Positions 1 through 10,212 of a stretch of DNA of 64,000 nt are shown piece after piece. The notes under the pieces were generated by a model, which had not been told where the DNA came from, made no database searches, and saw only the letters and a list, made by a program, of their open reading frames with translations. Origin of the DNA: Rostratula benghalensis (lineage: Eukaryota; Chordata; Aves; Charadriiformes; Rostratulidae); the NCBI GenBank assembly GCA_013399305.1, contig VXAI01000190.1:1573314-1637313 (forward strand), read 5' to 3'. Position 1 is the stretch's first letter; every line of letters begins with the position of its first letter. A program made the position numbers and the translations under genes.

Positions 1-8
1 CAATGATC

Positions 9-510
9 ATGGAATCACAGAATTGCCTGAGTTGGAAGGGACCTCTAGAGGTCATCCATTCCAACTCCCCTGCTAAAGGATTGCCCAGAGCACATCACTA
101 AGCCCCACACAGGGCTTGAAGGTCTCCAGAGAAGGGGACTCCACACCTTCCCTGGGCAGCCTCTGCCAGGGCTCTGCCACCCTCACCCCAAAGAAGTTTC
201 TCCTCAGATTTGAATGGAATTTTCCATGTTCCAGCTTGTGCCTGTTGCCCCTTGTCCTGTCACTGGGAACCACTGAGAAGAGTCTGGCTCCATCCTCCTT
301 CATCCCACCCTTCAGATCCTTGTGAGCATTACTAAGGTCTGCCCTCAGCCTTCTCTTCTCCAGGCTGCAGAGTCCCTCATCAGGGAGATGCTCCAATCCC
401 TCCATCATCTTTGTTGCCCTATGCTGGATTCTCTCCAGCATTTCCCTTTCTTGAACTGGGGAGCCCAGTATTCCAGTTGTGGCCTCACCAGTGCAGAGCA
501 GAGAGGATCC
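9..510 (-). mobile_element. CR1 LINE fragment, 3' end plus ORF2 C-terminal remnant
   Basis: A 5'-truncated CR1 retrotransposon lies in reverse orientation, with its 3' tail (ATCACAGAATT..., then TTGGAAGGGACCTCTAGAGG) at the left. Read on the minus strand, roughly 441 down to 73 stays open and encodes the C-terminal end of CR1 ORF2 (reverse transcriptase protein). Recognisable stretches are [35 protein letters not shown] and [17 protein letters not shown]. The catalytic RT and endonuclease domains are absent, so it is a dead fragment. Its 3' end variant (gggcaatcctttagcaggggag type) is shared with the copy at 11283-11779. The right edge joins a plus-strand CR1 tail directly. Confidence 0.93.
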
Positions 511-551
511 TTAAGGTCCCTTACAACTCTAATCATTCTGGGATTCTGTGA
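511..551 (+). mobile_element. Very short plus-strand CR1 3' tail
   Basis: The sequence AAGGTCCCTTACAACTC followed by AATCATTCTGGGATTCTGTG is the extreme 3' end of a CR1 element in forward orientation. It abuts the 5'-truncated end of the minus-strand copy to its left, so the two are head to head with a 3' tail at each outer edge. Only about 41 bp remain. It is either a separately inserted, extremely truncated copy or the remnant of a rearranged one. Confidence 0.75.
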
Positions 552-3500
552 AAGTCTTTTTTGTGCAAGAGTCTGGGCAACCACTGACTACAGCACAAGG
601 GCACATGTGTTCCCACCCCGTGGAAGAGGTGGCTTTCTGTGCTAGCAAACCAGGGGGGAGGTAAGCCTGGGGGGAAAAAGGGAGGTGGGGACTTGGGGGT
701 GATTTAATCCCCAGTTATTTTAAAGCAGTGAACTTCTCTGTTTGCAGATCCACGAGAAAGCCTGCATGTGACTGCTTTCTGCCCCCCAGCACTGTCCTTT
801 AGCCTGCATTTCTGCTTTATGCAGATGAGAGGAGGCTTTAAACCCAGATCCATTCTCTGTCACGGCTGTCAAGGTCCATAGGTCTCTGACTCACAGTCCC
901 AGCTGCGGTGGTTTATGACATAACCTCCCTCTTTCTCCCCCTATGTCTGTACCTCTACTCTGCTGGCTTAAGCCAGTTGATAAAAGCTAATAAACCAGCT
1001 GTGAACTGGGGCAACGGGGCAGTAAATACACACCTTGCAGGGTCTGGTTCCCTGGCATCTGCTTGTCAGAGTCCAAAGGATTTTCCGTGCCTGCACTTTG
1101 CCTACTCTGCTCTTCCCCCACGATATAATCATTTTCTTCCTTTTCCTTTTATAACCCTCAGGGTGGATAGTCACTGCCTTAGGAAGGGTTCTTATCTCCC
1201 ACTCCCATGGTTGCCCTGTGGCCATAGATAATATAATTTCACAGGGTGTTAGGTGTTTTGCGCTGCCTTGCTGCAACCCCCGGAAGTTTTGTCAGCCTTC
1301 TCAGCTGTCACAGGCATAGACCTGTGAGCAACACCCTTCCAGTGCATCTCTGTGTGTGCCAAGAAGAGCGAAGACCACTGGTCTCAGTGGGGGATGGCAG
1401 GACTGAGCCAGCTTAGAGCTGTGGAGTTTTCAGGATACAGCCATAGTTATTTGTTTATATTACATAGCTCCAAGTCTGTCACATAAAAAGGCCTTGGCAT
1501 AATGTTTTCATTCAAAACCCTCGGCGGTACAGGAGAGCAAAGACTGCAAATTGTTTTGCTTGTTAAAATCTAATCTGGAAAAGGTGTAGGAAGGACAGTG
1601 TGTTTCTTCAAGGGTGAGCCTCCAGAAAGCAGGGAGTTCAAAGGTGAGTCTCCTGACGCTGTAAGGCACCACGAGGAAATTCACATCAGTTTGGGGGACT
1701 TTGTTGTGAGCCCACTGGGGAGAAATGTGCTTTCAGCCTTGGGTAAATCTCTGGCTGTCTCTCTAGAGGCCATTTGTTTGTTTGGGCTACGAAGTAATGA
1801 TTTTGACCGGAGGTGAAAAAAAAAAAAAAGACAAGCATCGTGGACTTCCCCTTTGATATTTCTATCCAGTTTGCCAATAGGCAGTGGGAGTTTGGTACTT
1901 CCTTTTATGTCTACAATAGAACACAAAAGTACAGAGTAAACTCCTCTTTCCATTGCAAACCACTCGCCCCAAAATAGCAGCCTAAATTTGAGGGTGATTT
2001 CTCCTGGAGATACTCCAGGAGTAAAGAGCGTAACTCCCACCCGTTTAACCTCCCACGAGACTCGCCATGAGCCACCAGGGACATTCTCTGTGTGGGTCTG
2101 TCACACTGGTGGAAAGGATCAGGGGACAAAATAACCTCCTGTGAACTGGTAGAGGCCTTCTGCTTTAACGTACAGCCCCCTGAACATCCCTCAAACTAAG
2201 GAGAAGCTATACAGTATGCTGCTTTAAAGGCACTCATCTGGAAAGGCTCCCATACTCCATAATTGATAAAAGAGGTAAAATTTAGAAGAAAAAATCATTA
2301 TAATTTGTTAAGTGAAAAAGTGGATGCGTTATAATTATGTTATAATTCAGCCCAGTAGTCCTGTAATGAAGAACCAAGCAATTTCTGCCAGGCTCAGCGT
2401 AGCAGATCCATGCAATCAGAGATTCTGTGACCTCCAGGTTGGGTCATGAACTCAGCAAGCGTCTTCCCTCGTTGCTCAGGAGAAACAGACTGACAGACAG
2501 AATGTTTTCCCTTGTTCTCTCTGCAAGAAAAAAACCAAACAAAACAAAACCCCAATGTGTTTTAAAGAAACTCAGACGAGAGAACCTCCTTTTCTTCTTC
2601 ACCACCCTCTTCACTCTTTAAAAAAAAAAAGGGAGGGGGGGGGGGGAAAGTGTTTGTCCTGTGTCTTTGTGCCACTGGTTTGGCTTGAGGTGCAGACCTG
2701 CTGTAGTGTTTGAACAGCGAGTGTTCTTAGCCAGTTTTACAAGAAGATGCAATCATAACCTCTGTTTCAGCACTTCCTGAAAGGCCCGACTTAGAGACAG
2801 TCAGGCTTTTTTCCACATTGTTGAAATTTTGTAATAAATGCAATTGCTTGTCTCCTGAATTTCCCCGTCACCATCACAAGAGAAATAACGTGCAGAAAGT
2901 TTTAAGGACCTGTTGAAATAACGTGCAGAAAGTTTTAAGGTCCTGTCAGGAACTGCTTTCCCTTGAAGAGAATATTTTAGAAATGTGTTCTGGTTATAAA
3001 TCCATCTTGTTAATCTAAACACAAATATGTTTTGATAGCACCAGTTCATTACATTTTCATGTAAGTCAAAACCTCTCAACAGCCCATGTCTCACAGAAAA
3101 AAAGTAATTTCAAAAAGGAACATACATGTGTCTTTTTGTGTGTATGTGCATGTCTGAAGCACAGGAGAAAATATTTTAAATTCTTTATATTTCAAAGTCG
3201 CCTTGAACACCAGCCACAGACATGACCACTATCTTATTAAATAAACCACAAACCATTTTCCTTACCAAAAGGCAACTTCCATTTTTGGTGCCACCAGAAA
3301 CATGGTACTTTTTAGGCAAGGGGGATGATTCTAAGAATTTCCCAGGGAAGGCTGAGAAGAAATGGAAGACATTATAATGAGAACCATAAGATTTCTGACC
3401 CTTTCCTTGGACTGTTCAGAGCTAAGATTAAATCTCACTTGCTTTCTGAGATGTTTGCTTACCTTCAGAGAAGAAAACACTTCCCATGTTACTCATTAAC

Positions 3501-3925
3501 AAAATAAACCATATTTTTTTGAGTAATTTTTTAACTAGAATTATATTTGTTCACTCTGTTTTGACCTTGTTCTTTCCATGAAAACTTGTGGAAATGTTCA
3601 GCAGGCACCAAAATCTTGGAAAATGCCAAAATTTTATTACCACATGCCTTGGGAATCCTGGAATTACCTGACTTTGCAGATGGCTTTGCAGTGTTGTTAA
3701 GTGATCACAGGGAATCCCAAGTTTGACCAACTGGGTCAACATGGGCCTTGAACCACACGTTTCAACAGCAGCCTCCTCCCTCTGAAGACCAACGGGGACA
3801 ATACATGATCTCTTCTCATTCCTGTTTGGGGTTTCTGCCCTAAAGAACCATGCTAACAACAAATGGCAATGCCACTGTCAGGTGCTGCCACCTTCTATGA
3901 ATGAAGGGTCTTCTATGAATGAAAG
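552..3925. other. Unique non-coding DNA, no gene seen
   Basis: No coding exon or RNA gene is recognisable here. The stretch is AT-rich, with a short A-run at about 1817-1829, a mixed A/G run at 2620-2647 that includes about ten consecutive G, and a 33-bp tandem duplication at 2882-2947. The short open frames have no recognisable protein features. Confidence 0.6.
2882..2947. repeat. 33-bp tandem duplication, two copies
   Basis: A 33-bp unit beginning GAAATAACGTGCAGAAAG occurs at 2882-2914 and again at 2915-2947. The copies differ at about two positions (31 of 33 identical). It looks like a recent local duplication in otherwise unique DNA. Confidence 0.92.
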
Positions 3926-4246
3926 GGGGCCTACAGGAGAGATGGAGAGGGACTCTGCATCAGGGAGTAGAGCAATAGGACGAGGGGGAACAGTTTTAAA
4001 CTGAAAGAGGGGAGATTTAGATGAGATACCAGAAAGAAATTCTTTCCTGTGAGGGTGGTGAGACACTGGAAGAGGTTGCCCAGGGAAGCTGTGGCTGCCC
4101 CATCCCTGGAGGGGTTCAAAGCCAGGCTGGATGGGGCTTGGAGCAACCTGGTCTGGTGGGAGGTGTCCCTGCCCAGGGCAGGGGGTTTGGAACTGGATGA
4201 TCTTTGAGGTCCCTTCCAACCCAAACCATTTTATGATTCTATGATC
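3926..4246 (+). mobile_element. CR1 LINE 3' fragment
   Basis: A forward CR1 fragment ends in CCTTCCAACCCAAACC followed by ATTTTATGATTCTATGATC. It starts near GGGGGCCTACAGGAGAGATGG, inside the region encoding the ORF2 C-terminus (the 'GGGAGATTTAGATGAGATACC ... GAGGGTGGTGAGACACTGG' stretch). It belongs to the window's most common 3' variant, marked by CTTGGAGCAACCTGGTCTGG and GGGGTTCAAAGCCAGGCTGG. Similar copies are at 8886-9583, 32918-33378, 35738-35868, 38117-38241 and 48780-49007. The reading frame is not continuous. Confidence 0.95.
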
Positions 4247-4926
4247 ATGCAGTTTTGACCCCTCCTGTGTGCCCATGGATTGTGTTTGTGTGAAGTGGCA
4301 GCAGGGAGAGATTTGCAACTCTGGGCAACCTGGAATCAGCCTGATCTTGTTCCTGCGAGCAGGGCCAGGAGAAACATTGGTAGTGCCCAATTCTTGATCT
4401 GCTCATTCGGACTGATGAGTCTGCAGGCAATGATAAGGCAGCTGACACTCAGGCACTGGGTCTATACCATGTTGTCAGTTAAGAGATATGAGCAAAAGAG
4501 CCTTCCCCCAAAGTCATGGTCTGTCTTGGGAGCTGTGGTAATATTTGGTAACATCACAAATTACATTTGACAGCAAAATCACATAATATATTTATAAAAG
4601 GCTACAAGGGTCTATAAGCAAAATCTCAGTAGCTTTGGGAGATAATTTTCCTAAATCTTTAGAATCTGGAAGTTGCAATACCAGTATTCTTACAACCAGT
4701 GAATTTACTAAGCCAGGTACCTGGGCCTGTCTGTGGGAGTAAAATGTGAAGTATTTTCAAGAGAGGAGAATGGTTATATCAGAGTTTAGTTTCTGATATT
4801 CTGAAAATTACATACATTTTTTTCAGTTGCTGAAGACACACATGGAGATCGAGCTAAGGGGAGGTTAAAGTTCCATGCTGGGGAGCTGAAACAGTACCTG
4901 CTTCAGGGAGGGGACATACTCAGCTC
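4247..4926. other. Unique spacer between CR1 copies
   Basis: Nothing recognisable in this AT-rich spacer: no exon-like frame, repeat family or RNA gene was seen. Confidence 0.5.
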
Positions 4927-5390
4927 TGATCACAGAATCACAGAATGTTATGGAGTTGGAAGGAACCTCTGGAGAACACGTAGTCCAACCCCCCTGCCAC
5001 AGCAGGTCTATCTAAAGCAGGTTGCACAGGAACATGTCCAGGCAGGTTTGGAATGTCTTCAGAGATGGAGACTCCACCACCTCTCTGGGCAGCCTCTGCC
5101 AGGGCTCTGCCACCCTCAGTGTAAAGGTGTTCCTTCTCATGTCTAGATGGAACTTCTTTTGTTCAAATTTGTGCTTGTTCCTTCTTGTCCTGTCACTGGG
5201 GACCACTGAAAAAAAGACTGGCCCCATCCTCTTGACACCTACCCTTTAAGTATTTATAGGCATTGATCAGATGCCCCCTCAGTATTCTCTTATCCAGACT
5301 AAAAAGACCCAAGGCTCCCAGCATTTTCTCATAGGAGAGATGTTGTAGGCCCCTCATAGTCTTTGTAGCCCTTTGGTGTACCCTGAAATC
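4927..5390 (-). mobile_element. CR1 LINE fragment, 3' end
   Basis: A reverse-orientation CR1 with its tail (GATCACAGAATCACAGAATG) at the left, followed by TTGGAAGGAACCTCTGGAGA. Minus-strand translation gives ORF2 C-terminal motifs such as [32 protein letters not shown] and LGLFSLDKRILRGHL, split over two frames. The 3' variant, marked by GGTTGCACAGGAACATGTCC on the plus strand, matches the forward copy at 9690-10118. The 5' truncation is near 5390. Confidence 0.94.
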
Positions 5391-6647
5391 AGCAGTGCCT
5401 TCTGGCACGACTGCAAATTGCCATAAGGAGTAATTATTTTAGTCAAAGCTGTGTGCTGGCTCTAAATGTCAGGTGACAGGCTGCAATCAAGGTGGGCCAA
5501 TGTGTTTGAGGTGAAGTTCACCACAGACCTAGCAGGTCTCGTAGCGGTCCAGTGCAATGCTGGGTGTGCTGTGGAGGTGGAGTGAAAGCCAACAAAATGG
5601 CAAACTCTGCTGAGATGTTTTCATCTCTGCAGCTCCCTGAGCCAGGTGGGGTTTCCATGCACTTAATCTCTCCTTCCTGACCCTCACTCCATTTCCCCTG
5701 CAGCCTCACAGGCTCTCACAGCACCCTCGCCATGGGCATCCCCTGGCCACAGGGCCACCTCCTTCTCCTCGCCTGGGGACCACAGGCGAGGGGGCAGAGA
5801 TAAACCCAGAGCACCCAGACCCCACAATCACCCCCATGAGGGAAGGTCCAGCAGGTCAGACCCTGCCACCAACAGAAGGTGAGAAAGTGTCCACTCACCT
5901 TGCCCTCTCCTGTCCACCCAGCACGTCCTGGTGTGTGTGTGGGCTTAGGGTAGCCCAGAGACCCAGGAGGATTGTCCATCCCTGGTGGCCAAGGGCTCCA
6001 CGGTCCCCTCCCCAGGCATCCCCCAGCTCAGGACAGCGGTGGGACAAGGACAGGGGTGATCTGGGGAGGGGGAATGAAGCACCCCCAGCTCCTGTGCGAG
6101 TCTGCACGCCCACGCTAGCGCTCGTTGGGTTTGCAGGAACTGGGATCATTTTTCATCAGCGCCTGGAGGTATCCACGTAATTTTAGAAAATGCATAGGAT
6201 CCTCTGCCTCAACTGACCTGATTTTGATTTGAGAATTGGGACTTTTTTTATCTTTCTTTTGCCTTTTTTTTTTTTCTCTCCTTTTCTTGTTGAAACTCTT
6301 CTGGGGGTTGCAATGCCCAAATTAGGATGAGAAGGCATAAGGGACAGTGCATTCCAGCCCTCTTATTTCTTCCTTTTTTTTTTTTTCTTTCTGGTTATTA
6401 ATTAGCAGAAGTGAAAAATAGGACTTAAGGAAAATTAGAGCCTTTATTTTTAATGGAATGCCCTTTTCATTAAAAAAAAATAACGCATTTCTTGCAGAAC
6501 AATTTGGAGGGAAACTGCAAGCTTTGATGGAAAATTTTTGATTGCCTTTAACATTTCTCTTACAAAACCCCCTCCTTTCTAATTCCAAGCAATTTTGCTT
6601 TGAAATGTAAGCTCTTCTAAACACTAAATATATAAAACTCAAGCAAT

Positions 6648-6680
<33 letters not shown>

Positions 6681-6934
6681 CCCTCCTCCCTCAATGAGCA
6701 GAAATAATCCCATTTGGACTTCTCCCCTCTGTCCTGAAGAAGAAAAAAAATTGAATTTCTTGAGAATGTTAATGAGATGGGAAAGACAAATTTTGCTCTC
6801 GCAAATAAATACCTGACACCAGCTCGGTGTGCCGGCGGTGGCACTTCTCAGAACCTGTCTGATTTCTTCTTTTTCGCTCGCCAAGCTTAATTCCTCCTTA
6901 TCTCCAAGGACAGAAATCTGCAAACCGAGTTCGA
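5391..6934. other. Unique DNA: GC-rich then poly-T-rich
   Basis: 5530-6130 is GC-rich but not clearly CpG-enriched. 6240-6500 is rich in T-runs. No exon with recognisable protein homology was found. The lysine- and phenylalanine-rich open frames near 6320-6920 come from homopolymer tracts. Confidence 0.5.
6649..6680. repeat. Poly(T) tract, 32 bp
   Basis: An uninterrupted run of T from 6649 to 6680. On the minus strand it is a poly(A) run, but the sequence next to it is not a recognisable retrogene or SINE, so it is listed only as a homopolymer. Confidence 0.9.
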
Positions 6935-7180
6935 CCTTGCTGTAATCCTGAGCCGTGGCATTCTGTCATTGCTGAATTTGGGTCGTTATGATTAGAAAGC
7001 CTGCTTAGCCGACAAGGAAATTAGCAGAGCGTATGCGCTTAATTTTAAGCGTGCTTTTAATGCTATCCCTTTTCAACAGGCCACTTAGACACATGTTTAA
7101 CAGCCCGTGTGCTTGAAGTTAATTAAGGACCTAATTGCTTTCCTGAATGTGGGCCTGAATAGGGATGGACTAAAGAATGG
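6935..7180. promoter_or_regulatory. Candidate conserved non-coding element
   Basis: This block is AT-rich but compositionally complex and free of transposon sequence. It holds homeodomain-type motifs (AATTAGC, TTAATTAAGG, CTAATTG) and a 16-bp palindrome, CGCTTAATTTTAAGCG, near 7037-7052. Such motif density is typical of vertebrate developmental enhancers. This is an inference from composition, as conservation could not be measured. Confidence 0.3.
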
Positions 7181-7527
7181 ACTTCGGTGCTCAGTTAAAT
7201 TGCATCCTAAAAAGCAACCGTTTTCCTAACCCTTCGCCTCCCCTTCTCTCTTTGCTCATTCTGTGTCATTCCTACAACAGCCAACACATCCCTCTGGGTA
7301 ACAAAACCCCCCAAACTACAGCAAGTCGTGGCCTCCTCTAAATATACTCATAAATAGCTGTAATTAAATCCAGGACTCAAGTCATGTGGCATTAATTAAC
7401 CTAATGGAGAACTGAGAGAGAAATGTGGTTTTCGAAGGCAGTAAAATTCCATGCCCTGCGATACAAGACACACTGGTCAAACCCCAGCTCAGAAGACCCG
7501 TAAGAAATACTAAACCCTGTCAGGACT

Positions 7528-7640
7528 GTTTTGGTTTGGGGGTTTTTTTGGTGGTTTTTGGTTGGTTTGGTTTGGTTTGGGTTTTTTTTTTTGTTTTGTT
7601 TTGTTTTGTTTTGTTTTGTTTCTTTTTGGTGTGTGTGTGA
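7528..7640. repeat. (GGTTT)n then (GTTTT)n composite microsatellite
   Basis: A G/T-only tract starts as irregular GGTTT repeats, passes through a T-run and becomes regular TTTTG pentamers, ending in a short TG run. Long apparent open frames on both strands here (Phe/Trp/Gly-rich or Lys/Asn/Pro-rich) are products of this low-complexity DNA. Confidence 0.9.
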
Positions 7641-8489
7641 AATAAAAATAAAATGGCAGAAAATTCAGATTCACTGGAATCTTTTCGGAAGCGAAACTGG
7701 TCGCTGGGTGGCTGGGCTGCTGGTGGGAGAGGGAGAGGAGGGACCCCGTGCCCTGGGCAGACACTTCCTGTGGGTGTGGGAGAGCAGGGCTGGGCCAGAT
7801 GACAAACACCTTGGCCAAACTCCACAGAGCAGCAATCTGCCACGGGTTCAGGTGGTTTAAAATACAGTACCTTTGTCCCCCAGGCTCCCTGCCCGAGGAT
7901 GGTTGGTGGTGGCCAGGTGCTGGCTGGGCTACAGCCACAGCAAGGGCTGGCTAACTGCTTCCACCCTGTGGAACATCTCATTTTTTCCCAAATGTCACAA
8001 AACCCCGCCAAATATCCATATCTCTGTGTTGCCATACGCCTGAATTCCTGTTCACCAGCCTTCCCTGAGCTTTGCTTCATTCCCCTGTAGAGTTCCCCAG
8101 TGCCTCATGTGTCCTACCCGGGCTGTCCTGGCTCTGCTGGGACACCCCACCAGCGCTGGCATGGGGCAGTCACCACCCGTGGCCACCAGCCTCTGGCCTG
8201 ACTCTTGCTGCATGTGACTGGGAGAAACAAAAGGGAAAGAGACAGGCAGACCAGGGAGGAATTGCTTGCTTGTGACCTGTTGCCAAAATAACATGAGAAA
8301 GAAAAACAGCTCCCCCAAACCCTCAAACCCACTGGAACACCTCACTTTTTCCAAAAAAAAGATACAAACCCCCACCAAATACCCATGTCTCTGTCCCATA
8401 CGCCTGTTGCCCTGTTCACCAGCCAGTGCCAAGCACTGATTTATTCTTCCCCGGTGCCTGTTTAGCACCGGAAATGCTCCTTAACACCT
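7641..8489. other. Unique GC-moderate DNA, no gene seen
   Basis: No recognisable exon. Two stretches of similar wording occur: 7968-8060 and 8331-8420 both contain 'ggaacatctca/ggaacacctcac', 'ttttttcc' and 'accaaatatcc/accaaatacc ... tctctgt ... catacgcctg'. This suggests a local, diverged duplication about 360 bp apart. Confidence 0.5.
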
Positions 8490-8830
8490 ACCGGGTGTTA
8501 AAAGTCGTGATTTCACGGCTAAAACGAATGGGTGACTTGGCCACACGACACATTTTGGTGACGAAAGCAGCCTAACCGTTCCCCTCTCGCCTTTCCCGAC
8601 CCCGCGCCAGGGAAAGATCCCAGGGAAAAACCCCTGGAAGACGGGGTTTGCCCGCAAACCCGCGGGGATCGGCTGCGACACCAGCCCCGCCGCATCCCTC
8701 CTGTCCCGACAGATGCTGCTTCCCCTGCCGAGCGCTGTCGTGACATGTGCTGCCCTGCCGTGTCCGAGCTCGGTACTGCAGTCCTGATGTCATCAGGCTC
8801 ACGTCATCGTGACGCGGGGAGGCTGAAAGA
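8490..8830. promoter_or_regulatory. CpG-island-like block with bZIP-type motifs
   Basis: About 30 CpG dinucleotides can be counted by eye in roughly 340 bp at near 60% GC, close to the number expected without CpG depletion. Near its right edge are two short inverted repeats: CCTGATG-T-CATCAGG (8783-8797) and CGTCA-TCG-TGACG (8802-8814). Both contain CRE/ATF-like half-sites. Such blocks are often promoters or unmethylated regulatory regions. No downstream exon is recognisable, and a plus-strand CR1 begins about 55 bp to the right. A promoter of an unannotated non-coding RNA is possible. Confidence 0.5.
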
Positions 8831-8885
8831 GGCCATTAATTAGGATTTGGTCCCCTAATCGGGGGAGCCCTGCAGGAGACTGAGG

Positions 8886-9583
8886 AGAAGCCCTGAGGAG
8901 AAGGACTTGGGAGTGATGGGGGACGAGAAGCTCAACGTGAGCCAGCAGAGCACACTGGCAGCCCAGAAAGCCAACCCCATCCTGGGCTGCATCAAAAATA
9001 GCCTGGCCAGCAGGGCCAGGGGGGTGATTCTACCCCTCTGCTCTGCTCTGGTGAGACCCCACCTGGAGCTCTGTGTCCAGCTCTGGAGTCCTCAACACAG
9101 AAAGGACGTGGAACTGTTGGAATGGGTCCAGCAGAGGGCCACAAAGATGCTCAGAGGGATGGAGCACCTCTCCTGTGAAGACAGGCTGAGTGAGCTGGGC
9201 ATGTTCAGCCTGGAGAAGAGGAGGCTCTGGGGAAACCTTCTAGCAGCCTTCCAGTATCTGAGGGGAGCTACAGGAGAACTGGAGAGGGACTCTTTGTCTG
9301 GGAGCGTAGTGACAGGACAAGGGGTAATGGCTTTAAATTAGAAGAGGGGAGATTTAGGTTAAATACCAGAAAGAAATTCTTTGCTGTGAGGGTGGTGAGA
9401 CACTGGAAGAGGTTGCCCAGAGAAGCTGTGGCTGCCCCATCCCTGGAGGGGTTCAAGGCCAGGCTGGATGGGGCTTGGAGCAACCTGGTCTGGTGGGAGG
9501 TGTCCGTGCCCAGGGCAGGGGGTTGGAACTGGGTGATCTTTAAGGTCCCTTCCAATTCTAACCATTCTATGATTCTGTGACTC
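8886..9583 (+). mobile_element. CR1 LINE fragment with ORF2 C-terminal remnant
   Basis: A forward, 5'-truncated CR1 of about 700 bp ends in CCTTCCAATTCTAACC and ATTCTATGATTCTGTGAC. From 8907 to 9341 one frame stays open for 144 codons and matches the region after the RT domain of CR1 ORF2. Recognisable motifs are GVMGDEKLNVS, ALVRPHLELCVQLWSPQ, RATKMLRGMEHLS and [13 protein letters not shown]. The frame then stops, and homology continues from about 9386 in another frame ([17 protein letters not shown]). This is the best-preserved ORF2 piece in the window, but it has no catalytic domain and cannot be mobile by itself. Confidence 0.96.
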
Positions 9584-9689
9584 TAATTCATGCAGGCAGC
9601 ACGTCATCTGTGCTCACGTGGTAAAATACCTGTGGTTTTAACCCTCTCCCCTTTTTCATTATTGTGAATTTTGTGAGATCCCCTCCAAG

Positions 9690-10118
9690 ACTACAGAGAT
9701 GATGAGGGGCCTACAACATCTCTCTTACCAGGAAAGGCTGAGGGACTTGGGTCTTTTTAGTCTGGAGAAGCCTAGGGGGGATCCGACCAACACCTATAAA
9801 TACTTGAAGGGTGGGTGTCAAGAGGATGGGGCCAGTCTTTTTTCAGTGATTCCCAGTGACAGGACAAGAGGGAACGGGCACAAACTTGAACATGGGAAGT
9901 TCCATCTAAGGATGAGGAGGAACTTCTTCACTTTGAGGGTGGCAAAGCCCTCGAACAGGCAGCCCAGGTAGTGGAGTCTCCATCTCTGGAGCCATTCAAA
10001 ACTCACCTGGATGTGTTCCCGTGCAACCTGTACTAGATGGACTTGCTTTGGCAGGGGGGTTGGACCAGATGATCTCCAGAGGTCCCTTCCAACTTCATAT
10101 CATTCTGTCATTCTGTAA
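9690..10118 (+). mobile_element. CR1 LINE 3' fragment
   Basis: A forward CR1 ending in CCTTCCAACTTCATATCATTC and TGTCATTCTGTAATAA. Translation from about 9699 shows [20 protein letters not shown], then [15 protein letters not shown] and FFTLRVAKP before the frame breaks. It shares its 3' variant with the minus-strand copy at 4927-5390. Confidence 0.95.
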
Positions 10119-10149
10119 TAACCATATAATAAGCAATTCTATTTGGAAG

Positions 10150-10212
10150 GCAGCAGACTAGATTATCTCCAGAGATCCCTTCCAACCCTGGATCATTCTG
10201 TCATTCTGTGAG
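10150..10212 (+). mobile_element. Short CR1 3' tail, second copy in tandem
   Basis: The stretch AGACTAGATTATCTCCAGAG, then CCCTTCCAACCCTGGATC and ATTCTGTCATTCTGTG, is a second forward CR1 3' end only about 30 bp downstream of the previous one. It is a heavily 5'-truncated insertion or a local duplication of the neighbouring tail. The two tails share the unusual ATTCTGTCATTCTGT ending, which favours duplication or closely related sources. Confidence 0.8.

Noticed and set aside
6617..6923. Lys-rich minus-strand frames
   Set aside because: Produced by the 32-bp T-run. The rest has no recognisable protein feature.
7510..8080. Open frames of 142-186 codons on the minus strand
   Set aside because: They begin or end in the (GGTTT)n/(GTTTT)n tract and show Lys/Asn/Pro repeats. 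Both strands are open and no domain is recognisable.
8907..9341. 144-codon plus-strand frame as a functional reverse transcriptase
   Set aside because: It covers only the region after the RT catalytic domain, has no catalytic residues and is cut by a stop and frame change.
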